The notes under the pieces were generated by a model. That model made no database searches, had not been told where the DNA came from, and saw only the letters and a program-made list of their open reading frames with translations. A stretch of DNA of 64,000 nucleotides, taken from NCBI GenBank assembly GCA_020161935.1, contig JAIUNI010000001.1:682001-746000 (forward strand). The letters are read 5' to 3'. The position numbers were made by a program, and so were the translations under genes. Positions within the stretch are counted from its first letter, which is position 1. The number at the start of each line of letters is the position of its first letter. This document shows positions 1-8,281 of this stretch, piece by piece. The stretch comes from Chloroflexota bacterium (GTDB taxonomy: Bacteria > Chloroflexota > Anaerolineae > Aggregatilineales > Phototrophicaceae).

Positions 1-1113
1 ACCGGCCCGTGGGGGCAGGAAGTCTGGTACAAGCTCGCTGGACGTTGGTATTACGCCGTGTTCTGGGACGGTATGCCCGACCTCAACCTTGCTCATCCAG
101 TTGTGACCGAAGCAGTCGATAAGATCGCCCAATTTTGGTTGGATGATATGACTGCCGACGGCTTCCGTATGGATGGCGCACGCTATTACGTCGAGGATGG
201 CAGCCGCCTAGCCGACTCCGATAGCAATCTCCAGTGGGCAGCCGCCTTCAAAGCCTACGCCCAATCGGTCAAGCCGGATGCTCTCGTACTCGGTGAAGTG
301 TGGACAGGCAGCGGTGATGTTGCCCGTTACATCCCCAACAGCTTTGACCTCGCCTTCGAGTTTGACCTCTCCATCGCCATGCTCGACTCGGCGCGGCGTG
401 GCACGAACGAGGCCGTGACCCCTGTGCAACTGCGGACGCTTGGCCTCTACCCGCAGGGGCAGTACGCGCCGTTCCTCACCAACCACGACCAGTACCGCCT
501 GATGCAGGATCAGGGCAAAGACCCGAATAAGGTGAAAGTCGCGGCTTCGATGCTGCTGACGGGCGCAGGGGTGCCGTTTCTCTACTACGGTGAGGAAATC
601 GGCATGATCGGCGGTAAGCCCGATGAGTGCATCCGCACACCAATGCAGTGGGACGACACACTGCCGAATGCCAGCTTTATGCTCGACAAGAACTGCCGCA
701 CCAATCAGGATGAGTACAACGTCGCCGTCGAAGATCGTGATCCCGACTCGCTGCTTAACCACTACCGTGCGCTTATCCACCTGCGGAACGACCATGCCGC
801 GCTGCGTGTCGGTGCGTTCATACCTGTTGCCAGCACAGCTAAAGAACTTTACAGCTACATCCGCCGTAGTTCGGATGAAACGCTGCTGGTGGTTATCAAC
901 TTGAGCAAAAAGGAAATTACCGACTATGGCTTGAGCTTGGAGCAGAGTGATCTTTCCGGCACACAAGCGGGCAGCCTGTTGATGGGTGAAGGGGAAGTCG
1001 CCAATATGGAGATTTTGGACGAGGGCGGCTTTAACAATTACAAGCCGCTGGCGACCGTCGCACCATTTTCAACCACCGTCATAAAACTCGATCCCGCGAA
1101 TTCTGGGGAGTAA
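1..1113 (+). CDS. GH13 alpha-amylase family glycosyl hydrolase, 5' end outside the window
   Basis: Retaining alpha-glucan or alpha-glucoside hydrolase/transferase of family GH13; only the last 370 codons are visible. The frame is open from base 1, so the GTG at 58 is an internal Val and not the start. Conserved GH13 regions are visible: GFRMDGARYY with the nucleophile Asp, LGEVWTG with the acid/base Glu, and FLTNHDQ with the third acidic residue. A C-terminal beta domain follows (YSYIRRSSDETLLVVINLS). The segment PTPMQWDD-like (IRTPMQWDD) is typical of trehalose synthase, oligo-1,6-glucosidase and amylase-like members, but substrate cannot be fixed without the N-terminal part. Family is certain; specificity is unknown. 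Confidence 0.92.
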   Translation, partial: TGPWGQEVWYKLAGRWYYAVFWDGMPDLNLAHPVVTEAVDKIAQFWLDDMTADGFRMDGARYYVEDGSRLADSDSNLQWAAAFKAYAQSVKPDALVLGEVWTGSGDVARYIPNSFDLAFEFDLSIAMLDSARRGTNEAVTPVQLRTLGLYPQGQYAPFLTNHDQYRLMQDQGKDPNKVKVAASMLLTGAGVPFLYYGEEIGMIGGKPDECIRTPMQWDDTLPNASFMLDKNCRTNQDEYNVAVEDRDPDSLLNHYRALIHLRNDHAALRVGAFIPVASTAKELYSYIRRSSDETLLVVINLSKKEITDYGLSLEQSDLSGTQAGSLLMGEGEVANMEILDEGGFNNYKPLATVAPFSTTVIKLDPANSGE

Positions 1114-1228
1114 ATGACTCACACCCGCAGGCTTACTGTTCTGTAGGGGAAGGTCTCAGAATGTGTTAAAAGGTCGATTTCTGATGCCACTTCTTGTAGA
1201 GTGGTGTTTGTGACTCGCCCGTTTTGTT

Positions 1229-1254
1229 CCCCTCCCTGTTACAATGGGGAGGGG
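1229..1254. repeat. 8-bp GC-rich palindrome between convergent genes
   Basis: CCCCTCCC at 1229-1236 pairs with GGGAGGGG at 1247-1254 across a 10-nt loop. It lies between the convergent GH13 and pfkA genes. No clean T-tract follows on either strand, so it may be an imperfect bidirectional terminator or simply an mRNA end structure. Confidence 0.4.
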
Positions 1255-1266
1255 TGGGGTCACATA

Positions 1267-2241
1267 TTACCGGTCTAACTCTTTCTGTAACTCGATCAAT
1301 CCGAAGTCGAGCTTCTTTTTGCTCACAATGACGGTTGCCAACGGGGTTTTGGTGATCGTACTTTGGTTGGTACCCACGAGAATGCCGTGTTCGCCGTTTG
1401 CGAGCGCCGCTGTCGCTGCTGCGCCGAGCCGTGTCGCCAGCAAGCGGTCGAAGGCAGTCGGTGAACCACCGCGCTGTACATGGCCGAGCGTGGTTGCACG
1501 CAGTTCAAAACCGAGCGTGGCCTTATGTTCCTTGAAGTATTGGACGAGGGCTTCCGCGTCATACTTGGCCCCTTCCGCAACCACGATGATACTATGCTTC
1601 TTGCCGCGTGCGTAGGCGGCGTGGAGTTCATTAGCAATATCCACCGGCTCGGTCGGCACTTCGGGGATCGAAATGTATTCAGCACCACCCGCGATGCCCG
1701 CCATCAACGCCAGATAACCGCAGTCGCGCCCCATCACTTCAATCAGGAAAGCCCGTTTGTGAGAAGACGCGGTCGTTTTCAAGCGGTCAATCGCTTCGAG
1801 CGCGATATTCAACGCTGTATCTACGCCTATTGTGATTTCCGAGCCGTAGAGGTCATTGTCAATCGTTGAGGCCACCCCGACGACCGGAAAACCCATTTCC
1901 GAAAGGGCATGTGCGCCCGTTTGCGACCCATTCCCGCCAATGACCACCAACCCGCCGATTTCGCGCTTGGCAAGTTCATCCAGCGCCTTCTGGCGACCCT
2001 CAACCGTTTTGAACTCCAAGGCGCGTGCGCTGCCCAAAATGGTGCCGCCAAGATGGACAATGCCCCCCACATCACGCTGACCGAGGATCTGCATCTGCCC
2101 ATTCATAAGTCCCGCGTAGCCATGTTCTACGCCGTAAACATTCCATCCCTTAGCAATCCCTGTACGGACAACCGCCCGAATAGCCGCGTTCATGCCGGGA
2201 GCGTCTCCACCACTGGTGAGAACTGCAATATTTTTCATCAT
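1267..2241 (-). CDS. pfkA: ATP-dependent 6-phosphofructokinase
   Basis: Cytoplasmic glycolytic enzyme phosphorylating fructose 6-phosphate to fructose 1,6-bisphosphate. At 324 aa it has the usual length of bacterial PfkA. Visible motifs are TSGGDAPGMNAAIR near the N terminus, GGNGSQTG (the Gly of GNGS favours ATP over pyrophosphate as donor), STIDNDL with the catalytic Asp region, and MGRDCGYLALMAG for substrate binding. The start is an ATG-ATG pair preceded by AGGGAG. It is divergent from the PaaG-like gene, with 95 bp between them that must hold both promoters. Identification is secure. Confidence 0.96.
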   Translation of the reverse strand: MMKNIAVLTSGGDAPGMNAAIRAVVRTGIAKGWNVYGVEHGYAGLMNGQMQILGQRDVGGIVHLGGTILGSARALEFKTVEGRQKALDELAKREIGGLVVIGGNGSQTGAHALSEMGFPVVGVASTIDNDLYGSEITIGVDTALNIALEAIDRLKTTASSHKRAFLIEVMGRDCGYLALMAGIAGGAEYISIPEVPTEPVDIANELHAAYARGKKHSIIVVAEGAKYDAEALVQYFKEHKATLGFELRATTLGHVQRGGSPTAFDRLLATRLGAAATAALANGEHGILVGTNQSTITKTPLATVIVSKKKLDFGLIELQKELDR

Positions 2242-2336
2242 GACTCCCTGTTTCGATATTGGTGTGATTTCTACAATGTGAATATGTTACTATGATTACC
2301 GGGTGTTGCCCAAGTGCTTAACGGAAGGTTAAACAG

Positions 2337-3128
2337 ATGCCTTTTGAAACTATTCTCCACAACCTGCAAGACGGTATTTTAACGCTCACGCTCAACCGCC
2401 CCGATAAACTCAACGCCGTGACCCCGCTGCTCCTGCGTGAATTGCGTGAAGCGTTCGAACAGGCCGCCGGGGATCGCACCGTTCGGGTGATCGTACTGAC
2501 GGGGGCAGGGCGCGGTTTCTGCGCGGGTGCGGATTTGGGGGCGGCCTCCGAGTTGATCGCGGCAGGTGGCTTTTCCTACGAAGATAATTTGAATACAACC
2601 TATAACCCGCTGATTATGGCGATGCAGCGCGTCCCACAGCCTATCATCGCGGCGGTCAACGGGGTCGCGGCCGGGGCAGGGATGAGTTTAGCATTAGCCT
2701 GTGACCTGCGGATTGCTGCCGAAAGTGCCAGCTTCCTACAGGCGTTCGTCAAAATTGGTCTCGTGCCGGACAGCGGCTCGACGTGGCTTCTCCCGCGTCT
2801 CATCGGTACCGCTCGTGCGCTGGAACTCATGCTAACGGGTCGCAAAGTCAGCGCACAGGAAGCCTTTGCCCTCGGCATAGTTAATCAGGTCGTGCAAGAT
2901 GCTGACCTCGCGAATACGGTGGCTGGGATGGCACAGACTTTCGCCGCCGCGCCCACCAAAACGATTGGCCTCATCAAACAGGCGGTTAACTTCGCAATGA
3001 CCAGCACCCTCGAAGAAGTCCTGCATAAGGAGGCCGTCCTGCAAGGTGAGGCTGGCGCGACCGCCGACCACGCCGAAGGAATCGCGGCCTTCCTCAGCAA
3101 ACGCCCCCCGAACTTCACTGGTGAATGA
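2337..3128 (+). CDS. Enoyl-CoA hydratase/isomerase family protein, PaaG-like
   Basis: Crotonase-fold acyl-CoA enzyme of 263 aa. The CoA/oxyanion-hole segments are clear: GRGFCAGADL and NGVAAGAGMSLALACDLRIA. At the active site it reads FVKIGLVPDSGSTWLLPR. The first catalytic Glu of classical hydratases is replaced (FV), while an Asp follows in VPDSG. This is the pattern of PaaG-type isomerases (oxepin-CoA forming) and related isomerases with one acidic residue. No other paa gene is next to it, so a role in phenylacetate breakdown is not supported by context. AAGG lies upstream of the ATG. Confidence 0.88.
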   Translation: MPFETILHNLQDGILTLTLNRPDKLNAVTPLLLRELREAFEQAAGDRTVRVIVLTGAGRGFCAGADLGAASELIAAGGFSYEDNLNTTYNPLIMAMQRVPQPIIAAVNGVAAGAGMSLALACDLRIAAESASFLQAFVKIGLVPDSGSTWLLPRLIGTARALELMLTGRKVSAQEAFALGIVNQVVQDADLANTVAGMAQTFAAAPTKTIGLIKQAVNFAMTSTLEEVLHKEAVLQGEAGATADHAEGIAAFLSKRPPNFTGE

Positions 3129-3413
3129 TCTCAAAATAGCGGTTGGTGGTTAGCGATTGGCTTTTAGCTCCATAGGGAAACAGACACGTAAAAGTTGAAA
3201 ATATTGCAGTTGTTGTTAATGTTGCAGTTGTTACAACATGATTTTGACGGCGGCATTGAGGGAGTGAACTGCCGACGATTCTCATATTTCTTCAATTTCT
3301 TCACTTTCACAGTGCATTTTATGCTGGCGTTGGCGGCGAAGTCGGCGACGACATCAACGGTTTTTATGTCGTCAGTGTCGTCAGTGTCGTCAATGTCAGA
3401 GTTGTCAGGGATC

Positions 3414-3480
3414 GCCAGAGGATAACCCCACAAGGGGACTATAGACCCTCTGGCTAGGCGAATAAAGCCCCCTGAAGGGG
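3414..3480. repeat. Nested palindromes with repeated AAGGGGACT
   Basis: GCCAGAGG (3414-3421) pairs with CCTCTGGC (3447-3454) and encloses a second hairpin, CCCC (3426-3429) with GGGG (3434-3437). A related hairpin CCCCC-TGAA-GGGG follows at 3468-3480. The string AAGGGGACT occurs in both. Confidence 0.6.
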
Positions 3481-3656
3481 ACTGTTTTATTGCAGCGGCG
3501 AAGGGTCGGTTCGCTGCTGCAACGTTTGCAGCAAAATAGATGTCAGTCAACAGTTTTCAGTTGACAGTTCAATGCAAAAATCAACGGCGAACCTTATAGA
3601 GTTTGCTGCCGCTGTCGTTGCTAATGTGGTTGTTAAGGTGCGCGTGGGCTAGGCGA

Positions 3657-3677
3657 GGGTTTGCCGCCGGCAAACCC
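3657..3677. repeat. Perfect palindrome with CTACAA flank
   Basis: GGGTTTGCC (3657-3665) and GGCAAACCC (3669-3677) are separated by 3 nt and followed by CTACAA. The flank and size match the other GTAGGG/CCCTAC palindromes in this window. Confidence 0.65.
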
Positions 3678-3715
3678 CTACAACCGACTGTGTTGATATT
3701 ATAGGGGAAATGAAA

Positions 3716-3870
3716 TGGTTAAGGGTGAACATTTGTCAGAACATTTGGTCACTTTTAAGCTCTGTCGGCTCAAACCAATTGAGGGAGATGAATTGTTAAG
3801 AGAGTTGGGAAATGGTTGGTAAACGGTTTGTCGGGTTAACCGAAAATAAACCATTTTAATAATACTGAGT
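3716..3870 (+). repeat. Dispersed repeat, family 2, copy 1
   Basis: Starts near AAGGGTGAACATTTGTCAGA and ends near CCGAAAATAAACC. Much of it is recognisable in reverse orientation at 19985-20125. No coding signal is seen. Confidence 0.55.
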
Positions 3871-4027
3871 TCTGAGTGCCCAGTACTGAGTCAGTTGCAA
3901 GTTATAAGTTCAACATTCGTTTTGGTGTTCGGCGCAAAATAAGCGGTAAGTGCGATGCTGAAAATACAGACACGCTGTCTTGCGTCCTATCTATGGTTAT
4001 TTAAGTATGGTTGGGGTGATGAGCCGC

Positions 4028-4047
4028 GGACAGCCTGTCTGCTGTCC
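4028..4047. repeat. Palindrome of the GTAGGG family
   Basis: GGACAGC (4028-4034) pairs with GCTGTCC (4041-4047) and is followed by CTAC. The stem sequence equals that of the copy at 19898-19917 in the other orientation. Confidence 0.6.
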
Positions 4048-4072
4048 CTACCATGGAGATGAAAGTGAGAAA

Positions 4073-4091
4073 GGGCGCAAGGCTTGCGCCC
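4073..4091. repeat. Palindrome of the GTAGGG family
   Basis: GGGCGCAAG (4073-4081) pairs with CTTGCGCCC (4083-4091) and is followed by CTACAA. The stem is close to the copy at 19844-19863. Confidence 0.65.
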
Positions 4092-4160
4092 CTACAAAAT
4101 CACATTGTATGAGGTCAATTTGATGCTTAACTTGGTGCAAATAGGACAGCCCTACAAATA

Positions 4161-5264
4161 CTACTTGAACACCACCACCCCACGCGCCACCGAACCACTG
4201 AGCATTACGTCGTAGGCTTCGTTGATCTGGTCGAGCGTGTATTCCTGTGAAACCAATTCATCCAGCTTCAGCTTGCCGGACATATACAGGTCAAGCATGA
4301 GCGGGAAATCACGGGTGGCGTTCACTGTGCCGTAGTAGCTGCCCTTAATGACTTTTTCCTGTCGGGTAATGATCGCACCGGGGAGGTTCGTGCCGGTTCC
4401 CATCGCCGAAAGTCCGGCGAGTGTCAGTGTGCCACCCGGTCGGATGGCATCCAACGCCGTTTCTTGGAGCGCGGGAATACCGACCGCCTCAAACGCATGT
4501 TCCGCGCCGCGCCCGTTGGTCAGGTCGCGAATTTGCTCAATCGGGTGGTCGGTCGCCAGTATCGAATGGGTCGCGCCGAACTGCTTGGCGATTTCCATCT
4601 TCGCCGGATTGGTATCCACTGCGATGATCGTATCCGCGCCGCATAAGGCCGCGCCTTGTAGGATGTTCAGGCCAACGCCGCCGCAGCCGAAAACGACGAC
4701 ACTCTCGCCAGCCTTCACTTCGGCTGTGTACATCGCCGCACCGACACCGGTCGCCACCGCGCAGCCGACCAATGCCGCTACGGTTAGCGGGACATCCTTG
4801 CGGATTTTGACGCAGCTTTCCTGTGGGACGACCGCATATTCGGCGAAGCTGGCGAGGCCGGAGAAATGATAAACGGTTTGCCCCTTCCAGCGCAGGCGCG
4901 TGGTTCCGTCGAGCATCGTCCCTGCCCAGATCGGGTCAATGTATGTTTCGCACAGGTTCGGTTTCCCGCGCAGGCAGTAGAAGCAGTGTCCGCAGTCGGG
5001 TGCCCAGTTCAACGTCACATGGTCGCCGACCTGAACACGGTTCACGCCCGCGCCAACTGCGGTTACTACGCCCGCACCCTCATGCCCCGGCACAACCGGC
5101 ATCGGGTGTTTGGTCGCGCCGGATACCATGTGGTAATCGCTGTGGCACACGCCGCTGGCCGCGATTTTGATGAGAACTTCGCCCGCGCGGGGTTCATCAA
5201 GTTCAACTTCATCGACTATAAAACGTTGGTGAGCGTCCAATAAAAGCGCGGCTTGTATCTTCAC
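4161..5264 (-). CDS. Zinc-dependent alcohol dehydrogenase (MDR superfamily)
   Basis: NAD(P)-linked medium-chain dehydrogenase of 367 aa. Catalytic zinc ligands are visible at Cys40 (GVCHSD) and His61-Glu62 (PGHEGAG). A structural zinc site has four Cys at 91, 94, 97 and 105. The Rossmann motif VVVFGCGGVGLNILQGA and AVDTNPAKMEIA (Asp at the end of beta-2, favouring NAD) follow. Overall it resembles class III-like and factor-dependent bacterial alcohol dehydrogenases. The exact alcohol or aldehyde cannot be told. It is a single gene, divergent from the HisN-like gene. Confidence 0.9.
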   Translation of the reverse strand: MKIQAALLLDAHQRFIVDEVELDEPRAGEVLIKIAASGVCHSDYHMVSGATKHPMPVVPGHEGAGVVTAVGAGVNRVQVGDHVTLNWAPDCGHCFYCLRGKPNLCETYIDPIWAGTMLDGTTRLRWKGQTVYHFSGLASFAEYAVVPQESCVKIRKDVPLTVAALVGCAVATGVGAAMYTAEVKAGESVVVFGCGGVGLNILQGAALCGADTIIAVDTNPAKMEIAKQFGATHSILATDHPIEQIRDLTNGRGAEHAFEAVGIPALQETALDAIRPGGTLTLAGLSAMGTGTNLPGAIITRQEKVIKGSYYGTVNATRDFPLMLDLYMSGKLKLDELVSQEYTLDQINEAYDVMLSGSVARGVVVFK

Positions 5265-5368
5265 GTTGGCATCCTTCAGGTGGTTGTAGATGTTTAGGTG
5301 CCGATTGTAACAGGTGTGCTGAAAAAGGTATTATAGCCACTCACTTACTTTTCGACTGGAGTAGAGAT

Positions 5369-6139
5369 ATGGATGCCCAAGTTTCCGCTTTTCTTGATTT
5401 TGCCCTCGACGCGGCGTGGCAGGCTGGCCGCATTACCCTCAGTTACTTTCAAAATGGTGTCACTGCCGAACGCAAAGGTGATGACTCGCCGGTGACGATT
5501 GCCGATAAAAATGCCGAGAAACGCTTGCGCGAACTGATCGGTCAATACTGGCCTGACCACGGCATCATTGGCGAGGAGTTTGGTGACCAAAAAGGGGCAG
5601 GGCAATATACATGGACGGTTGACCCGATTGACGGCACGAAGTCATTTGTTCACGGCGTACCATTTTATTCCAACCTCATCGCTCTGACCGATGAAAAAGG
5701 GCCACTGGTCGGGGTCGCCAACTTCCCTGCGCTCAATGAAACCGTCTATGCCACACGCGGGGGCGGGTGCTATTGGAATGGCCGCCGCTGCCGTGTCTCG
5801 GATGTTAAAGACATGAAGGATGCCGTTGCCCTGACCAGCGATATTGACTATTCCAAGTTCAAAGAAAAAGCCCGCGCGTGGCAAGAAATTGTCAGCCAAA
5901 CCTACTTCCAGCGGACGTGGGGTGATTCCTACGGCTATGCGCTCGTAGCGACCGGACGCGCCGAAATCATGGTCGATCCGTGGATGGCGATCTGGGATTG
6001 CGGCCCGTTGCAGGTGATTTTAGAGGAGGCCGGCGGTACCTTTACCGACTGGAAAGGCACGCCAACCATCTATAACGGTGAGTCATTTGCCACGAACGGT
6101 CATCTCTACGATGAGGTGTTCAAGATCATCAAAGGTTGA
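5369..6139 (+). CDS. hisN: Inositol-monophosphatase family protein, probable histidinol-phosphatase
   Basis: Mg-dependent, Li-sensitive-type phosphatase fold, 256 aa. The metal site is visible as GEEFG (Glu), DPIDGTKSF (two Asp) and WDCGPLQVILEEAGG (Asp). The WTVDPIDGTKSFVHGVP and GGCYWNGRRCRVS segments resemble the HisN-type histidinol-phosphate phosphatases more than inositol or CysQ phosphatases, but no his gene is adjacent, so the specific name is moderately sure. GGAG precedes the ATG. Its TGA directly abuts the stop codon of the convergent permease gene at 6140, with no base between. Confidence 0.75.
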   Translation: MDAQVSAFLDFALDAAWQAGRITLSYFQNGVTAERKGDDSPVTIADKNAEKRLRELIGQYWPDHGIIGEEFGDQKGAGQYTWTVDPIDGTKSFVHGVPFYSNLIALTDEKGPLVGVANFPALNETVYATRGGGCYWNGRRCRVSDVKDMKDAVALTSDIDYSKFKEKARAWQEIVSQTYFQRTWGDSYGYALVATGRAEIMVDPWMAIWDCGPLQVILEEAGGTFTDWKGTPTIYNGESFATNGHLYDEVFKIIKG

Positions 6140-7093
6140 CTAACGCCGGTTCAAGCGCGGGTCAAGCGCATCACGCAAACCGTCCCCCAGCAGGTTGAAG
6201 CCGAGAACCGTTAGCATAATCGCTAAACCGGGGAAGAATACGAGGTGCGGAGCTGTAAATACATAGTTCCGTGCCTCGCTCAACATTTGCCCCCACTCCG
6301 CCAGCGGTGGCTGTGCGCCCAAACCGAGGAATGAAAGCGCCGCTGCTTCCAACACCGCGCCGCCAATACCGAGCGTACCTTGTACGATGAGTGGGGTGAG
6401 CGTGTTCGGGAAAATTTGTTGGAACAGAATGCGTGCTGGCGGTGCGCCGAGTGCGCGTTCTGCCGTCACGAACTCCAACTCTTTGACCGATAGTACGCTG
6501 GCGCGGATCAATCGGGCATAGATCGGAATAGATACAAATGCGATGGCAAGCAGTGCGTTTTCCAAACCGGGGCCGCGTACTGTCACAATCGTGATGGCGA
6601 GCAGCAGGGAAGGGAACGCTAAGAGTACGTCCATCAAACGCATAATAATGTTATCTGTCCACCCGCCCACGTAACCGGCGACCAGCCCCAGCACCGTACC
6701 GACGATGATGGCGAAGCTCACGCTGGAAATGCCGACCACCAGCGATGTCCGTGCGCCGTAAACCAAACGGCTGAACACATCACGGGCGTTCAGGTCAAGG
6801 CCGAGAATGTGCTGCGGTTGTTCACAACCCAGTATCGCGATGCACGGTGCTTTCGCAGGGAGTTTGCCGGTTTCGCCCGGCTGCCCAATCATGGATAAGT
6901 TCGGGTCGTGGGTGGCGATAAAGGGCGCGAAAACCGCCACCAAGATCAAAAACCCGATGACGACCGCGCCAGCAACGGCTGAACGGTTACGTCGTAGGTT
7001 CTTAATTAATTCCTGAAAGCGGCTTTTGTTGGCTGCTTGCTGGGGTTGTTGTGCATCTTTGATACTAACGATGCTAGGATTTGCACTCGTCAT
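6140..7093 (-). CDS. ABC transporter permease, DppC-like
   Basis: Inner-membrane permease of a dipeptide/oligopeptide/nickel-type importer, 317 aa. A short cytoplasmic N terminus leads into a first membrane segment (AGAVVIGFLILVAVFAPFIA), a periplasmic loop, and a core with several hydrophobic helices. The ATPase-docking EAA loop is visible around RASVLSVKELEFVTAERALGAP. The C terminus LGDGLRDALDPRLNRR is typical of DppC/OppC. It follows the DppB-like gene by 16 bp in the same operon. The ATPase subunits are not encoded nearby. Confidence 0.92.
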   Translation of the reverse strand: MTSANPSIVSIKDAQQPQQAANKSRFQELIKNLRRNRSAVAGAVVIGFLILVAVFAPFIATHDPNLSMIGQPGETGKLPAKAPCIAILGCEQPQHILGLDLNARDVFSRLVYGARTSLVVGISSVSFAIIVGTVLGLVAGYVGGWTDNIIMRLMDVLLAFPSLLLAITIVTVRGPGLENALLAIAFVSIPIYARLIRASVLSVKELEFVTAERALGAPPARILFQQIFPNTLTPLIVQGTLGIGGAVLEAAALSFLGLGAQPPLAEWGQMLSEARNYVFTAPHLVFFPGLAIMLTVLGFNLLGDGLRDALDPRLNRR

Positions 7094-7109
7094 ACGAAGG
7101 CCGCCTTCA

Positions 7110-8186
7110 TTAACTCAAACGGATACGCGGGTCAATGTACCCGTAAAGTAAATCGACCAGTAAATTAATGATCACAAATGCAATCGCTGTCACCAGCGTC
7201 ACGCCCTGAACGAGTGCATAATCACGTGCTGTAATCCCGTCAAACAGCGTCTTGCCGATGCCAGCAAACCCGAAAATGGTTTCGGTCAGAACCGCGCCAG
7301 CGATCAACCCGCCGAAGTTAAGACCGATGATCGTGACCACGGGCAAAAGCGCGTTGCTCACAGCATGACGAACGACCACACGATATTCAGCTAGGCCTTT
7401 AGCACGGGCAGTACGCACGTAATCTTGCCCCAACACTTCGAGTACGCTGGAACGGGTCATGCGGGCGATAATCGACAGGGGAATGGTTCCCACGGCGACC
7501 GCTGGCAGGATGAGGTGGCGGGCTGCATCCAAAAACTGCTGACCGTTCAAGGTGAGCAGGGAGTTTAAAATATTCATGCGTGAGAGGAAAATCATCAAGC
7601 CGCTGGCAGCCTGTTCGGTAGCTGCGAGTCCCCACGCGACGTAAAAGGGGGTGTATGAAGCGCCGGAGTTTAACCGGCCAGAGGGTGGTAATACAAAAGG
7701 TGTGTCTTTTAAAAGTACACTGAAAAAGAAGGCTAACATAAGCCCAAGCCAGAATACTGGCATTGAAACACCAATGTTCGCGCCGATCATGCTGACAACA
7801 TCCAATTTGGAGTTGTAGCGGTACGCTGAAAGCACACCCAGCGGGATACCGACGATCACCGCGAAAACTAAGGCCGTTACCGCGAGTTCCATTGTTACAG
7901 GCAGCCGTTCGACCAATAAGTCCGTGACAGGCCGACCGTACCGCAGTGACGTTCCTAAATCACCCCGAATGAAGTTGCCGGAGTAAATGAAGAACTGGGT
8001 GACCATCGGCTGGTCTAAACCCATCCGTTTAATAAATGGCGCACAAACTTCGTCAGTTGCTTTTTCACCAAGCATGGCCTTGCAAGGATCACCCGGAATA
8101 GAGCGACCGAGGATAAACGTGACCAGTAAAATGCCAAAAAGCACTGGAATGGCGAGTACAAGTCGACGCAGGATAAAACTCAACAT
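7110..8186 (-). CDS. ABC transporter permease, DppB-like
   Basis: Inner-membrane permease partner of the DppC-like protein, 358 aa. The N-terminal MLSFILRRLVLAIPVLFGI helix and GRSIPGDPC loop are hallmarks of the DppB/OppB group. The docking loop is RSSVLEVLGQDYVRTARAKG, followed by VVRHAVSNALLPVVT. The C terminus reads LLYGYIDPRIRLS. Between the helices near residues 160-230 it has a longer periplasmic stretch than short DppB proteins. It is second in the operon after the binding-protein gene, from which it is separated by 95 bp with a terminator-like hairpin. Confidence 0.92.
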   Translation of the reverse strand: MLSFILRRLVLAIPVLFGILLVTFILGRSIPGDPCKAMLGEKATDEVCAPFIKRMGLDQPMVTQFFIYSGNFIRGDLGTSLRYGRPVTDLLVERLPVTMELAVTALVFAVIVGIPLGVLSAYRYNSKLDVVSMIGANIGVSMPVFWLGLMLAFFFSVLLKDTPFVLPPSGRLNSGASYTPFYVAWGLAATEQAASGLMIFLSRMNILNSLLTLNGQQFLDAARHLILPAVAVGTIPLSIIARMTRSSVLEVLGQDYVRTARAKGLAEYRVVVRHAVSNALLPVVTIIGLNFGGLIAGAVLTETIFGFAGIGKTLFDGITARDYALVQGVTLVTAIAFVIINLLVDLLYGYIDPRIRLS

Positions 8187-8224
8187 GATAATTACTCTCG
8201 TTCAAGCCCGCTTTTCAAAAAGGA

Positions 8225-8253
8225 AGGGCGGGTGCATTTCGACAGCCCGCCCT
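8225..8253 (-). terminator. Intra-operon hairpin between binding protein and permease
   Basis: On the minus strand AGGGCGGG pairs with CCCGCCCT and is followed by a T-rich run (TCCTTTTT). It is placed just after the stop of the binding-protein gene. Such partial terminators commonly raise binding-protein expression over permease expression; that role is inference. Confidence 0.55.
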
Positions 8254-8281
8254 GTATCGATCTTATGCGCTGTCTACCGTA

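Larger units (their letters stand above)
3129..4160. other. 1.03-kb non-coding region with palindromes and dispersed repeats
   Basis: No credible gene is visible. Short open frames here have low-complexity translations. It contains a GTCGTCAGT tandem (about 3368-3402), several perfect palindromes (3414-3454, 3657-3677, 4028-4047, 4073-4091), and a repeat copy (3716-3870) that recurs inverted at 19985-20125. It also has decayed fragments such as GGACAGCCCTACAAA near 4145. Confidence 0.7.

Noticed and set aside
208..966. A 252-codon minus-strand frame
   Set aside because: It is antisense to the GH13 gene, which has all catalytic motifs.
3368..3402. Possible CRISPR-like tandem at GTCGTCAGT
   Set aside because: Units are 9 bases and contiguous with no spacers; no array or cas gene occurs anywhere in the window.
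3164..3550. A 128-codon minus-strand frame and a 76-codon plus-strand frame
   Set aside because: They lie over tandem GTCGTCAGT repeats and palindromes; the DDTDDTDD stretch is a repeat artefact.
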